The notes under the pieces: generated by a model
Database searches by the model: none
Seen by the model: only the letters and a program-made list of their open reading frames with translations
What the model was told of the DNA's origin: nothing
Shown: piece after piece, positions 40,412 through 48,895 of the stretch
Position numbering within the stretch: position 1 is the stretch's first letter
Layout of the letters: every line of letters begins with the position of its first letter
Source: an uncultured Mediterraneibacter sp.
Lineage (GTDB): Bacteria; Bacillota; Clostridia; Lachnospirales; Lachnospiraceae
Length of the DNA: 64,000 nt
NCBI GenBank assembly: GCA_944381495.1
Contig: CALWLJ010000012.1
Location: 41,220-105,219 of the forward strand
Reading direction: 5' to 3'
Position numbers and translations under genes: made by a program

Positions 40412-41471
40412 TGAAATCCTGAACGTTGGTAACGATGGTAGTGGCGGAAAGGCTACCGCGGTCCAGAAGCTTGTTCACTACAAATTCATCCGCGTCTACG
40501 GTATAGAGGAAGACGGGACGTACTGTACTGTCTCCCATTACCCGGTAGGAAGGGGTCATATTGCCGGTGGCGATGGTGTGGAGCATGGTAGCGAGACAGA
40601 TGACCGTGGTGGCCTTCTTTACCATATTCCGCATGGCGGTCTGACCGTCGTAGGCATTTCCGATTACTTCGGGCAGGGGACCGTCGTCACGGATGGAGCC
40701 GGTGAGGACAAAGGGAACGTTGTTCTTTACACAACTGTACATGATTCCGTTATCGATTTTGTAGTCTTCGATAAACTGAGCGATGGATCCGCTGCGGCGG
40801 ACACGGTTGATCACGTCCAGATGATTGTAGTGCCCATTTGGCTGCGACTTCTGGGTGTAGATATCCTGCCCCAGAGCCGTGTGGAACATGGCGCCCTCCA
40901 GGTCATGGGTGGCAAGGGCGTTGCCCGCCATCAAACCATCTACATAGCCGTTCTCCACCATGGCCTGCATGGCGCGTCTGGCGTCTGCGTCAAAGGAAAA
41001 GGCCGGTCCCATGACCCATAAAATGTTGCCGTGCTCTTTTTCATATCTGAGCAGCTCGAAGAGCCGGTCGTAATCTCTGGCATAGGAAGTCTCACGGCTT
41101 CTTCCCTGACGGAATACGAACTGATCCTCATTATCATCGTCCGGATTACTGAAGCCGTGGCTGTACAGGTAAATCCCTTCTTCTGCATTCTCAGTTCTGC
41201 CGGTGATAACCTTATCGCCGACTTCCAGATTCCGGTTTTCCACTACTTTCAGTTTCCCGTTTTCGCATAAAACAACACTGGAATCCATACGGCTTTCTTC
41301 TGCCAGCGTCCATTTCCCGTTGATCTTGAAATATTCCGGATACATGGATGTGCTGTGATAGTTTTCCGGAGCGACTCCTTTGATCGTTACTTCCTCCCAG
41401 GACGCATCCGGTGCATCTGTAAATTTTTTCTCTGTGAAATCTGGTTCTCTGTATTTGGGTAAATGAAACAT
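40377..41471 (-). CDS. LOR/SDH-type protein related to ornithine cyclodeaminase (AgrE/ArgZ C-terminal, TIGR00300-like)
   Basis: This 364-residue protein resembles the LOR/SDH conserved-region family, whose archaeal and cyanobacterial members act as a distinct ornithine cyclodeaminase (making proline and ammonia). Recognisable parts are an N-terminal beta-rich domain (EEVTIKGVAPENYHSTSMYPEYF), a GDKVITGRTENAEEG turn, and a C-terminal Rossmann-like half with MAGNALATHDLEGA and NNVPFVLTGSIRDDGPLPEV. It would link to ornithine or arginine breakdown. The ribosome site GAGGTAG precedes the ATG. It lies 60 nt downstream of the YtcJ-like amidohydrolase on the same strand, so they probably form one unit. 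Confidence 0.75.
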   Translation of the reverse strand: MFHLPKYREPDFTEKKFTDAPDASWEEVTIKGVAPENYHSTSMYPEYFKINGKWTLAEESRMDSSVVLCENGKLKVVENRNLEVGDKVITGRTENAEEGIYLYSHGFSNPDDDNEDQFVFRQGRSRETSYARDYDRLFELLRYEKEHGNILWVMGPAFSFDADARRAMQAMVENGYVDGLMAGNALATHDLEGAMFHTALGQDIYTQKSQPNGHYNHLDVINRVRRSGSIAQFIEDYKIDNGIMYSCVKNNVPFVLTGSIRDDGPLPEVIGNAYDGQTAMRNMVKKATTVICLATMLHTIATGNMTPSYRVMGDSTVRPVFLYTVDADEFVVNKLLDRGSLSATTIVTNVQDFIMIVVKGLGLM

Positions 41472-41531
41472 TCTGCTACCTCATTTCTCTGTATTTGTAT
41501 GATTGTCAGTAAACTTATTTCCCTTTCGAGC

Positions 41532-43151
41532 TTATTTCTGTTCCTGCCGGGTGAAGACACATTCTCCGTCTATGTATGTCTGATATACGCATACCTGATC
41601 GATCTCGTCTGACGGAACTTCCAGAATATCCCTGCTCAATACTGCAAAGTCAGCCCGGTATCCCGGCGCCAGTACGCCGATGTCGTGGAAACCGGCGGCT
41701 TCAGCAGATTCTTTTGTATAGAGCTTAAGAGCGGTGGAAATATCTATTGCCTGATTCTGTCCGCAGTCCGCGCCAGTATAGGAACGCCTGGTGACAGCAA
41801 GCTTCAGCCCTGGGAAAGGATCCGAGGGAACGGCCCAGAAGGTGGCCGGTGCGTCAGTTGAGAAAGCAGTCATTACTCCTTTTTCCAGCATGCGCCGTAC
41901 CGGATAGCACTGCTTCAGCCATTCCGGTCCCAGGTTCTTCAGATAACTTGCGCTTTCGGCATAGGGAAAGATCGGCTGGGTGACAAAAGCAATCCCGTGT
42001 TCCGCTGCTTTCACAATACTTTCCTCTTCCGGATCAGTAACATGTTCGATACGGACGTAGGGAGTATCGTCTCTGGTCCATTTCTTTTCCTCACATGCCC
42101 GGTCTACCATGCGCTTTATGGCTCTTGCGCCCATGGCATGCATGGAAAGCTGGCAGTGGTGTGCCTTGCAGAAAGCAATGGCGGATTCCATGATACGGTC
42201 TTCACAGGTTGAGATGCCATACTCGTCTGTGGATCCGTAATACGGACGGTTCATCCAGGCTGTGCGTCCGGAAATGCTGCCGTCGCCGATCAGTTTTAAC
42301 CCGGAGACGGAAATCTGCCGGTTTTTATCCATCCGGTCTTTCGGAATATCAAAGTCCGTGCGGTCTGCGAAGAAATCCCACATATAATAGACGCCAACCT
42401 TCTGGCGGAAGCCTTTTTCCGCAGCTTTCTCATAGACAGGAAGATTATCGCCGTCGTCCAGATTCCCCATGTCGCAGATCGCCACAATGCCCTGGGATGT
42501 GAGGAGTTCACCCAGTTCCAGAAGATTCTTCACCTTCTGTTCCTCCGGTTCTCTGGGCAGAAGATCCGCAAGCAGATTACGGGCATTTTCCTTTAGCACT
42601 CCGGTGGGTTCTCCACTGGCGTCGCGCTCGATCTCTCCCCCCGGCGGATCCGGCGTGTTCCGGTCAATGCCGGCCAGCTCCAGCGCCCGGCTGTTGACAC
42701 AGCGGATGTGGGCACAGGTACGCATCAGTGAGACAGGAGCGTCGCTGCAGGCACGGTCCAGATCCCAGCGGTTGGGAGACCGCTTCTCAGCAAAGGCCTG
42801 TTCGTCATACCCCCAGCCTTCGACCCATTTGTCCGGTCCCTGTTCTTCTCTGCATTTTCTTACTGCCTGTACCAGATCTTCAATGGAATTGATCCTGGGC
42901 GGCATGATGGTAATCTTCTTCCGGAAGTCCGCCAGCATGACAGGATGCATATGGGAGTCTGTGAATCCGGGAATGACACGTCTGCCTTTCAGATCAACAA
43001 CGGTACCTCCCTCAGAGGAAGGCATGTCTGCGTGAAAGCCGATCCAGGTAATCCTTCCGCTCTCTACGATCATGGAGTCTGCGGAAGGGTTTTTGTCATC
43101 GGCAGTGTAAATTCTTGCATTTGTAAAGATGATTCGTTTCTCAGTATTCAT
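41532..43151 (-). CDS. YtcJ-like metal-dependent amidohydrolase
   Basis: This 539-residue enzyme belongs to the amidohydrolase-3 (YtcJ) group. It has the N-terminal beta-sandwich with TNARIYTADDKNPSADSMIVESGRI, the metal motif GFTDSHMHP, a middle VRIEHV with metal His, and the terminal metal Asp in AFSTDAPA. Relatives hydrolyse N-acyl or formamide-type bonds on varied compounds; no specific substrate can be assigned. It is the first gene of a minus-strand pair with the ornithine-cyclodeaminase-like gene and is divergent from an M20 amidohydrolase and YfcC transporter. Confidence 0.9.
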   Translation of the reverse strand: MNTEKRIIFTNARIYTADDKNPSADSMIVESGRITWIGFHADMPSSEGGTVVDLKGRRVIPGFTDSHMHPVMLADFRKKITIMPPRINSIEDLVQAVRKCREEQGPDKWVEGWGYDEQAFAEKRSPNRWDLDRACSDAPVSLMRTCAHIRCVNSRALELAGIDRNTPDPPGGEIERDASGEPTGVLKENARNLLADLLPREPEEQKVKNLLELGELLTSQGIVAICDMGNLDDGDNLPVYEKAAEKGFRQKVGVYYMWDFFADRTDFDIPKDRMDKNRQISVSGLKLIGDGSISGRTAWMNRPYYGSTDEYGISTCEDRIMESAIAFCKAHHCQLSMHAMGARAIKRMVDRACEEKKWTRDDTPYVRIEHVTDPEEESIVKAAEHGIAFVTQPIFPYAESASYLKNLGPEWLKQCYPVRRMLEKGVMTAFSTDAPATFWAVPSDPFPGLKLAVTRRSYTGADCGQNQAIDISTALKLYTKESAEAAGFHDIGVLAPGYRADFAVLSRDILEVPSDEIDQVCVYQTYIDGECVFTRQEQK

Positions 43152-43543
43152 TAAGTACCATACTCCTTTCTGTAAAAATGCGCTGGCAGCTTTCGACTGG
43201 AGCAGCAGAATATAATCCGAAGCGCCGGATGCTGCCGGAACATGGCTGTATTTATTGTATCATAAATCAGTGAAAAATGGTAATTGACGGCCTGGGCAGG
43301 AAACCTGCGGCAGATGAAAATGAGCTGATTTCTCCAAAACAGTTGCAGACCGCTTCGAAAAATGTTAGCATAAGCATAATTATTCACGTTAGTGTTATAA
43401 ATATGAATGACAGGAGACGAGGGAGTTCCGTGCGCGGGGCTCCTCTTTGCTTTTTCGCACCTTAATATGCAGAGAACTGCCTTCCCGCAGCTTTTTGCGC
43501 CAGATAATAAGAGGAAAATGCAGAAGCCGGAAAAGAGGAAAAA
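43152..43543. other. Divergent control region between amidohydrolase genes
   Basis: This 392-bp gap holds the promoters for both directions. On the minus strand TTACCA and TACAAT (about 43255-43290) form a weak promoter. On the plus side two GTTAG-containing stretches (about 43363 and 43389) precede a TTATAAA, and a GC-rich hairpin at about 43415-43446 followed by TTTGCTTTTT could be an attenuator. No gene is credible here. Confidence 0.4.
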
Positions 43544-44788
43544 ATGATGGATAACGATGCCGGAAAAATCAAAAAGAGAGCAGAGGAGATCAGAGAACAG
43601 ATCGCAGCGGACAGACGATTCCTGCACGGGATACCGGAGATCGGGATGGATCTGCCGCAGACAAGCGTCTATATCCGGAAAAGGCTGGATGAGATGGAAA
43701 TCCCCTGGAGAGAATGTGGCGGGAAAGTGCCGGAGAAGATGACGGAAGACTATATGAAGGCAGGATTCCCGAGAATGGAATACAGTACAGGTATTGTGGC
43801 GATGATTGGAAAGGGAAGTCCCTGCATTCTTCTCAGGGCAGACATGGATGCCCTGCCTGTAAAAGAGGAAACAGAACTGGAATTTCGGTCCTGTAACGGA
43901 TATGGCCATATGTGCGGACATGACAGTCATGTGGCCATGCTGCTGGGCGCCGCGCAGATCCTCAAGGAGATGGAGGATTCGCTGGAGGGCAGTGTGAAAC
44001 TGATGTTTCAGCCGGGCGAGGAGACTGGCGCCGGAGCAAGACTGCTGGTTGAGGACGGTCTGCTGGAAAATCCGAAAGTAGACGCAGCTTTCGGACTTCA
44101 TGTACAGCCTGTGACGAAGACCGGAGAAGTCGGATATGCTGTGGGGGTTAATTCTGCGTCCCTTGATACCTTTATTCTCAGGATAAGAGGCAAGGGAGGG
44201 CACAGTTCTCAGCCCCAGCTCTGTACGGATCCTCTGATGATCATGAACCAGGTTTATCAGGCTGTCAATCTTCTGGTTGGGAGAGAGGCTGATCCAGCTG
44301 CAATGGTAACATTGACCTGCGGCGTCGCCAAAGGCGGAACTGCGGTAAATATCATACCCGAGGAAGCGGAACTTCACATTGGAGTCAGGACGCTGGACCC
44401 GGAATCTGCCGCACATCTGAAAAGGCGGATCCCGGAGCTGATCGATCACTATGTAAAGGCATGGAACGGAGAATATGAGCTGACAGAGTTCCATACGCCG
44501 TGTACATACAGCAACGAAGCTCTCTGCAGAGAACTGGTCCCGTATATATGCGAGATTGCGGGAGATGAAAATGTTCAGAGGATTCCGCCGATGACTGGGA
44601 CAGAAGACTTCGGATACGTTACGGAGAAGGTGCCGGGAATGTTTGCTTTTATCGGAGCAGGCGGCCCGGGAAATCCTCCTCTTCACAATCCGCGCATGAT
44701 GCTGGATGAGGATGTGCTTCCTGTGGGAGCCGCCGTGCATGCAAATGTGGCGCTGTCGTGGCTGAAAGCACATGGAAAACAACGGTAG
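43544..44788 (+). CDS. M20-family amidohydrolase (N-acyl-amino-acid hydrolase-like)
   Basis: This 414-residue enzyme of the M20D (IAP/HipO/AbgB-like) type has the metal-site motifs HMCGHDSHVAML, PGEETGAGARLL, FGLHVQP and the terminal LHNPRM, and a lid domain with GGHSSQP. These enzymes cleave acyl, aryl or carbamoyl groups from amino acids or dipeptides. The insertion around residues 55-75 (WRECGGKVPEKMTEDYMKAG) is longer than in many relatives. It precedes the YfcC-type transporter by 115 nt, much as abgAB precede abgT, which suggests uptake and cleavage of acylated amino acids. Confidence 0.9.
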   Translation: MMDNDAGKIKKRAEEIREQIAADRRFLHGIPEIGMDLPQTSVYIRKRLDEMEIPWRECGGKVPEKMTEDYMKAGFPRMEYSTGIVAMIGKGSPCILLRADMDALPVKEETELEFRSCNGYGHMCGHDSHVAMLLGAAQILKEMEDSLEGSVKLMFQPGEETGAGARLLVEDGLLENPKVDAAFGLHVQPVTKTGEVGYAVGVNSASLDTFILRIRGKGGHSSQPQLCTDPLMIMNQVYQAVNLLVGREADPAAMVTLTCGVAKGGTAVNIIPEEAELHIGVRTLDPESAAHLKRRIPELIDHYVKAWNGEYELTEFHTPCTYSNEALCRELVPYICEIAGDENVQRIPPMTGTEDFGYVTEKVPGMFAFIGAGGPGNPPLHNPRMMLDEDVLPVGAAVHANVALSWLKAHGKQR

Positions 44789-44903
44789 ATCCAGAAGACG
44801 ATACCTTGGCGCGGTAAAAATCAGTTTATGCCGTAGCCTTCGGATGAAGTGAAAGAGAACGGAGGGAAGGAAAGGGATAGGAAGGAAACAAAGAGGGTTT
44901 CAT

Positions 44904-46271
44904 ATGCCCCACGTATTTATCATACTGCTGCTGATCATGCTGTTTGTCGTTATTCTGTCATATGTGATCCCCAGCGGGCTGTATGACCGGCTTACAGACG
45001 AATCAACAGGAATCTCCGTAGTGGATCCGGATACCTTCCGGTATGTGGAGAATGAGACTCCTATTACATTTATGAACTATTTCGAGGCAATCTACAATGG
45101 ATTTGTGAACGGAGCGTCCATTATGGGCACTCTTTTCATAAGCTCCGGAATGATCTATCTCCTTGAGGTGAGCGGAGCATTTGGGGCGGGTATCCACGTG
45201 ATCCTGGAGAAAACAAAAGGAAAAGAATTTTCGGTCGTATGTATTTTCTATACGATCTTTGTTGTATTCGGTGTGCTTGGATATGGAGAGGCTGCCTATC
45301 CGTTCTATCCTCTTGCCGTCAGCATAGGATTTGCGCTGGGATATGACAGAATCGTGGGAACCGGCCTGGCGATCGTGGGAAGTACCGTGGGATTTACCTC
45401 CGGTCTGATGAACATGTTTACGACGGGAGTATCTCAGCAGATTGTTGGACTTCCCATATTCTCCGGGATCGGTTACCGCACAGCAGGGCTTGTTGTGTTC
45501 TATGTGATTGGTCTGACCGGACTGTATACTTACTGCCGGAAGATCCGGAAAGATCCCGAGAAGAGCATTATGAAGGAAGAATATCTCAGCCGCAAAAAAG
45601 AAGACCATATGGAAAATATGGAGGAGATGACGCTGCGGCGCGCCCTCGGACTGCTGGCGTTCCTGGCGGTGATCGTCGCCCAGGGCATCGGATGTATCCG
45701 GTTCGGCTGGTCATTCCCGCAGATCGTGGCGATCTATGTGATACTGGGAATTGTTTTGTCAGTGATTTTTGGATTCGGACCAAGTCAGGCGTGCCAGCTG
45801 TTCTGTCAGGGAGCTGTCAGAGTGTTCGCTGCCGCTTTTGCCGTGGGTATGGCTCAGGCGGTTGTCGTGCTGATGAATCAGGCGGAAATCATGGATACGA
45901 TTGTTCATGGGATGGGGGTTCTTCTGCAAAATAAAAGTGCGCTGCTCGCTCTGCTGATTATTTTTATATTTGTGACGCTCTTTAATTTTCTGGTTGTATC
46001 TGGAAGCGGCAAGGCGGTCATTATCATGCCGATCCTCCAGCCTCTCGGTGAACTTCTTCATATCAATCAGCAGGTGCTTGTGCTGACATATCAGTATGGC
46101 GATGGTATTACCAACAGCTTCTGGCCGGGCAGTTCTCTTGTACAGCTTGCTATGTGCGGTGTAGACTATGGCTCCTGGATCCGGTTCTGCTGGAAGATTT
46201 ATCTCGCATTTATTGTAAGCGCATTTGTACTTGTTATGATTGCCTACGGAATCGGATACGGACCCTTCTGA
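44904..46271 (+). CDS. YfcC/DcuC-superfamily membrane transporter
   Basis: This 455-residue polytopic protein of the YfcC (C4-dicarboxylate carrier-like) family shows about 11-12 transmembrane segments. It opens with the diagnostic PHVFIILLLIMLFVVILSYVIPSGLYDR and carries GVLGYGEAAYPFYPLAVSI and the late SGSGKAVIIMP and GDGITNSFWPGS motifs shared by DcuC/ArsB-type carriers. Substrates in this family are dicarboxylates, amino acids or peptides. Its partnership with the M20 hydrolase suggests an acylated amino acid or dipeptide. It starts after an AAGAGGG ribosome site. Confidence 0.88.
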   Translation: MPHVFIILLLIMLFVVILSYVIPSGLYDRLTDESTGISVVDPDTFRYVENETPITFMNYFEAIYNGFVNGASIMGTLFISSGMIYLLEVSGAFGAGIHVILEKTKGKEFSVVCIFYTIFVVFGVLGYGEAAYPFYPLAVSIGFALGYDRIVGTGLAIVGSTVGFTSGLMNMFTTGVSQQIVGLPIFSGIGYRTAGLVVFYVIGLTGLYTYCRKIRKDPEKSIMKEEYLSRKKEDHMENMEEMTLRRALGLLAFLAVIVAQGIGCIRFGWSFPQIVAIYVILGIVLSVIFGFGPSQACQLFCQGAVRVFAAAFAVGMAQAVVVLMNQAEIMDTIVHGMGVLLQNKSALLALLIIFIFVTLFNFLVVSGSGKAVIIMPILQPLGELLHINQQVLVLTYQYGDGITNSFWPGSSLVQLAMCGVDYGSWIRFCWKIYLAFIVSAFVLVMIAYGIGYGPF

Positions 46272-46346
46272 GCTCCGCCGCCGGTCTCACATTTGCCCGG
46301 GCAGAGCATATACTGACAGTATAATGTGATCCGGGAGTGAGTGTAT

Positions 46347-46763
46347 ATGAATCAGAAACTGCCTTATTATATGGTTTACCCGATGCCGGCGGCCTTTGAT
46401 GAAGAAAGAAGAGACCGGCTGGACTTGGAGTATATGAAAAGCATGTATCCTGATGTTCCAAGGAAGATCCTCCCTTATATTGAGGAAGAATGCGACCGAA
46501 TGGAATATGACAACAGTATGGTCTATGATGAATATCCGGACCGCCTTCAGCTCAGAATGATGTGCAGGAGAGTCTGCCGGAGAGTGGATGAGAATGAAAA
46601 AATTGTTTTTCCTCAGCTGTGTACGGCGTGCGGTTATGATCCGGATGAGCAGAAAAGCGGCAATGAACGGCGGATGCTCAGCGATCTGATTGAGGTTATG
46701 CTGTATCAGGAGCTGTACAGGCGCAGGTGTGACAGAAGGAGAAGAACCAGGAGAATTTACTAA
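46347..46763 (+). CDS. Small Arg- and Tyr-rich protein of unknown function
   Basis: This 138-residue protein has no signal peptide or membrane segment. The N-terminal half is acidic and Tyr/Met-rich (YMKSMYPDVPRKILPYIEEECDRMEYDN), and the C-terminus is strongly basic (YRRRCDRRRRTRRIY). There are five to six Cys, including a CTACG pair, which might bind metal. The composition is reminiscent of small spore-coat or nucleic-acid-associated proteins, but no family is recognised. The start at 46347 uses GGGAG at 46333-46337. A TATAAT at 46320-46325 would place transcription very close to the start. It lies 57 nt upstream of shikimate kinase. Confidence 0.7.
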   Translation: MNQKLPYYMVYPMPAAFDEERRDRLDLEYMKSMYPDVPRKILPYIEEECDRMEYDNSMVYDEYPDRLQLRMMCRRVCRRVDENEKIVFPQLCTACGYDPDEQKSGNERRMLSDLIEVMLYQELYRRRCDRRRRTRRIY

Positions 46764-46820
46764 TCAGCAGAAATATGGTATACTGACACGGAGGCTGAAA
46801 CTTAGAAAAGGAAAGTACAT

Positions 46821-47336
46821 ATGAAAGACAACTTGATTTTTATCGGAATGCCTGCGGTGGGCAAGAGTACCGTAGGAGTTGTAGTCGCGAAAAAACTGGG
46901 AATGCGTTTTGTTGATACGGATCTGTTGATCCAGGAACAGGAGAAAAAACTGCTGAGAGAGATTATCGCAGAGGCAGGGGAGGATGGATTCCTTAAGATC
47001 GAAAACCAGGTCAATGCGGGTGTAAATGTGACGAATACGGTTATTTCTCCCGGCGGAAGTGTTATCTACTGTGAGGACGCAATGAAACATTACAAAGAGA
47101 TCGGTACAGTCGTATATTTAAAGGCTTCTTATCAGACAATAAAGAAGCGGATACGGAATCCGAAGAAGAGAGGAGTCGTTCTCCGGGAGGGGCAGACGCT
47201 GAGAGATCTCTATAATGAGCGCATCCCATATTTCGAAAAATATGCGGATATTACCGTATGTGAAGACGGCTGCCGGATCGAGGAAACGATCGAAAATGTA
47301 GTGGATGCGGTGGAAAGGCTGAAAAGAAATACTTGA
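46821..47336 (+). CDS. aroK: Shikimate kinase
   Basis: This 171-residue P-loop kinase phosphorylates shikimate in the chorismate pathway. Walker A is GMPAVGKST at residues 9-17, the DTD motif is in FVDTDLLIQ, and the GG-x-V motif is in SPGGSVIYC. In place of the more usual RPLL lid there is a lid region KKRGVVLREGQTLRDLYNERIPYFEKYA. The N-terminal and lid features fit AroK/AroL-like enzymes; a few divergent kinases of this shape have other substrates, so the assignment is good but not absolute. Other aro genes are not adjacent. Its stop codon overlaps the -35 of the murA promoter. Confidence 0.85.
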   Translation: MKDNLIFIGMPAVGKSTVGVVVAKKLGMRFVDTDLLIQEQEKKLLREIIAEAGEDGFLKIENQVNAGVNVTNTVISPGGSVIYCEDAMKHYKEIGTVVYLKASYQTIKKRIRNPKKRGVVLREGQTLRDLYNERIPYFEKYADITVCEDGCRIEETIENVVDAVERLKRNT

Positions 47337-47362
47337 CAATCCGACGCAAATCAGACTATTAT
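47333..47362 (+). promoter_or_regulatory. murA promoter
   Basis: TTGACA (47333-47338) and TATTAT (47357-47362) are spaced 18 bp, overlapping the stop codon of the shikimate kinase gene. Confidence 0.7.
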
Positions 47363-47416
47363 ACATGCAGATATGGTGATTTTACGGGGATAAGTATCCT
47401 ATAGTTGAGGTGCAAA

Positions 47417-48709
47417 ATGGAGCAATATATAATTAAAGGCGGAAATCCGCTTGTAGGGGAAGTAGAGATTGGCGGTGCAAAGAACGCAGCCCTTGCGATT
47501 CTTGCAGCAGCAATCATGACAAATGAGACAGTTCATATTGAGAATCTGCCGGATGTAAATGATGTGAATGTAATGCTTGAGGCCATCAGCGGCATCGGCG
47601 CTATGGTTCAGAGAATCGACCGGCATACAGTGAAGATCAACGGAGGAACGATTCGGGACTTTAATATTGAATATGATTATATCAAGAAGATCAGAGCGTC
47701 TTATTATCTGCTTGGCGCCCTGCTTGGAAAATACAGACGTGCCGAGGTGGCTCTGCCGGGAGGATGCAATATCGGCAGCAGACCGATTGACCAGCATCTG
47801 AAAGGATTCCGCGCACTTGGCGCAGATGTGGACATTGAACACGGCAAGATCGTGGCAGAGGCTGAGAATCTCCGCGGCACACATCTTTATTTTGATGTTG
47901 TCAGCGTAGGTGCAACGATCAACGTTATGATGGCTGCGGCTATGGCTGACGGCCTTACCATTATGGAAAATGTTGCGAAAGAGCCCCATGTAGTAGACGT
48001 TGCCAATTTCCTGAACAGTATGGGAGCGAATATCAGAGGAGCAGGTACAGATGTAATCCGGATCCGTGGAGTGAAAACACTTCATAAATCAGAGTATTCT
48101 ATTATTCCTGATCAGATCGAAGCAGGTACATTTATGTTTGCCGCTGCTGCTACCAAGGGAGATGTGACGGTCATGAATGTAATACCGAAGCATCTGGATG
48201 CTACCATTTCAAAGCTTATCGATATGGGATGTGAGGTAGAGGAGTTCGACGATGCCGTCCGCGTAGTGTCGAAGGGTCGTCTGAGAAGTACACAGGTCAA
48301 GACGCTGCCATATCCGGGATATCCTACAGATATGCAGCCTCAGATTGGTGTGGCTCTCGCACTTGCCAAAGGAACCAGCACGATCACAGAGAGTATTTTT
48401 GAGAATCGTTTCAAATACCTTGACGAGCTTGCCCGTATGGGTGCAGTCATCAAAGTGGAAGGCAATTCCGCCACAATTGAAGGCGTCGAGCGCTTCTCAG
48501 GAGCCCGCGTCAGCGCTCCCGATCTGCGCGCAGGCGCAGCCCTCTGCATCGCCGGACTGGCCGCAGACGGGATAACGATCGTAGACGATATCGTGTATAT
48601 CCAGAGAGGATATGAACGGTTTGAAGAAAAGCTGAGAAGCCTCGGCGGTATCATCGAAAAAGTATCCAGTGAAAAAGAAATACAAAAATTCAAATTGAAA
48701 GTAGGATGA
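47417..48709 (+). CDS. murA: UDP-N-acetylglucosamine 1-carboxyvinyltransferase
   Basis: This 430-residue enzyme transfers enolpyruvate from PEP to UDP-GlcNAc, the first committed step of peptidoglycan synthesis. It has the opening YIIKGGNPLVGEVEIGGAKN with the catalytic Lys, the fosfomycin-target Cys in LPGGCNIGSRPIDQH near residue 117, and AGAALCIAGLAADG near the C-terminus. The start at 47417 follows TGAGGTG; a TTG at 47405 is not needed. Firmicutes often carry two murA copies and this could be either. It has its own promoter and terminator and stands as a single-gene unit. Confidence 0.96.
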   Translation: MEQYIIKGGNPLVGEVEIGGAKNAALAILAAAIMTNETVHIENLPDVNDVNVMLEAISGIGAMVQRIDRHTVKINGGTIRDFNIEYDYIKKIRASYYLLGALLGKYRRAEVALPGGCNIGSRPIDQHLKGFRALGADVDIEHGKIVAEAENLRGTHLYFDVVSVGATINVMMAAAMADGLTIMENVAKEPHVVDVANFLNSMGANIRGAGTDVIRIRGVKTLHKSEYSIIPDQIEAGTFMFAAAATKGDVTVMNVIPKHLDATISKLIDMGCEVEEFDDAVRVVSKGRLRSTQVKTLPYPGYPTDMQPQIGVALALAKGTSTITESIFENRFKYLDELARMGAVIKVEGNSATIEGVERFSGARVSAPDLRAGAALCIAGLAADGITIVDDIVYIQRGYERFEEKLRSLGGIIEKVSSEKEIQKFKLKVG

Positions 48710-48737
48710 TGGGAAAATCATCTTTATTACAGAAACG

Positions 48738-48778
48738 AACTCCCGGCGGGAATAACAACATTCCTGCCGGGAGTTTTT
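48738..48778 (+). terminator. Terminator after murA
   Basis: AACTCCCGGCGGGAA (48738-48752) pairs with TTCCTGCCGGGAGTT (48761-48775), ending in a T run. The gap 48779-48895 contains nothing else of note. Confidence 0.88.
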
Positions 48779-48895
48779 GATGTTGAGAATACAATTTTTT
48801 GATGCCTTACAGGAAATAGTGTCTTCCGGTATGGATAAAGTGAGTCCCCGGACAGACCTTTATCTATACACGAAAGATGGATTTCCTACATCATT

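Noticed and set aside
43402-43464. Short Arg-rich frame (MNDRRRGSSVRG...) as an arginine attenuation leader peptide
   Set aside because: There is no ribosome site, and the ATG falls within a few bases of the likely -10 element, so it would probably not be in the transcript.
43151-44782. Minus-strand frame of 543 codons
   Set aside because: It lies opposite the well-supported M20 amidohydrolase and has a composition rich in His, Cys and Arg with no family motif; it is a codon-phase shadow.
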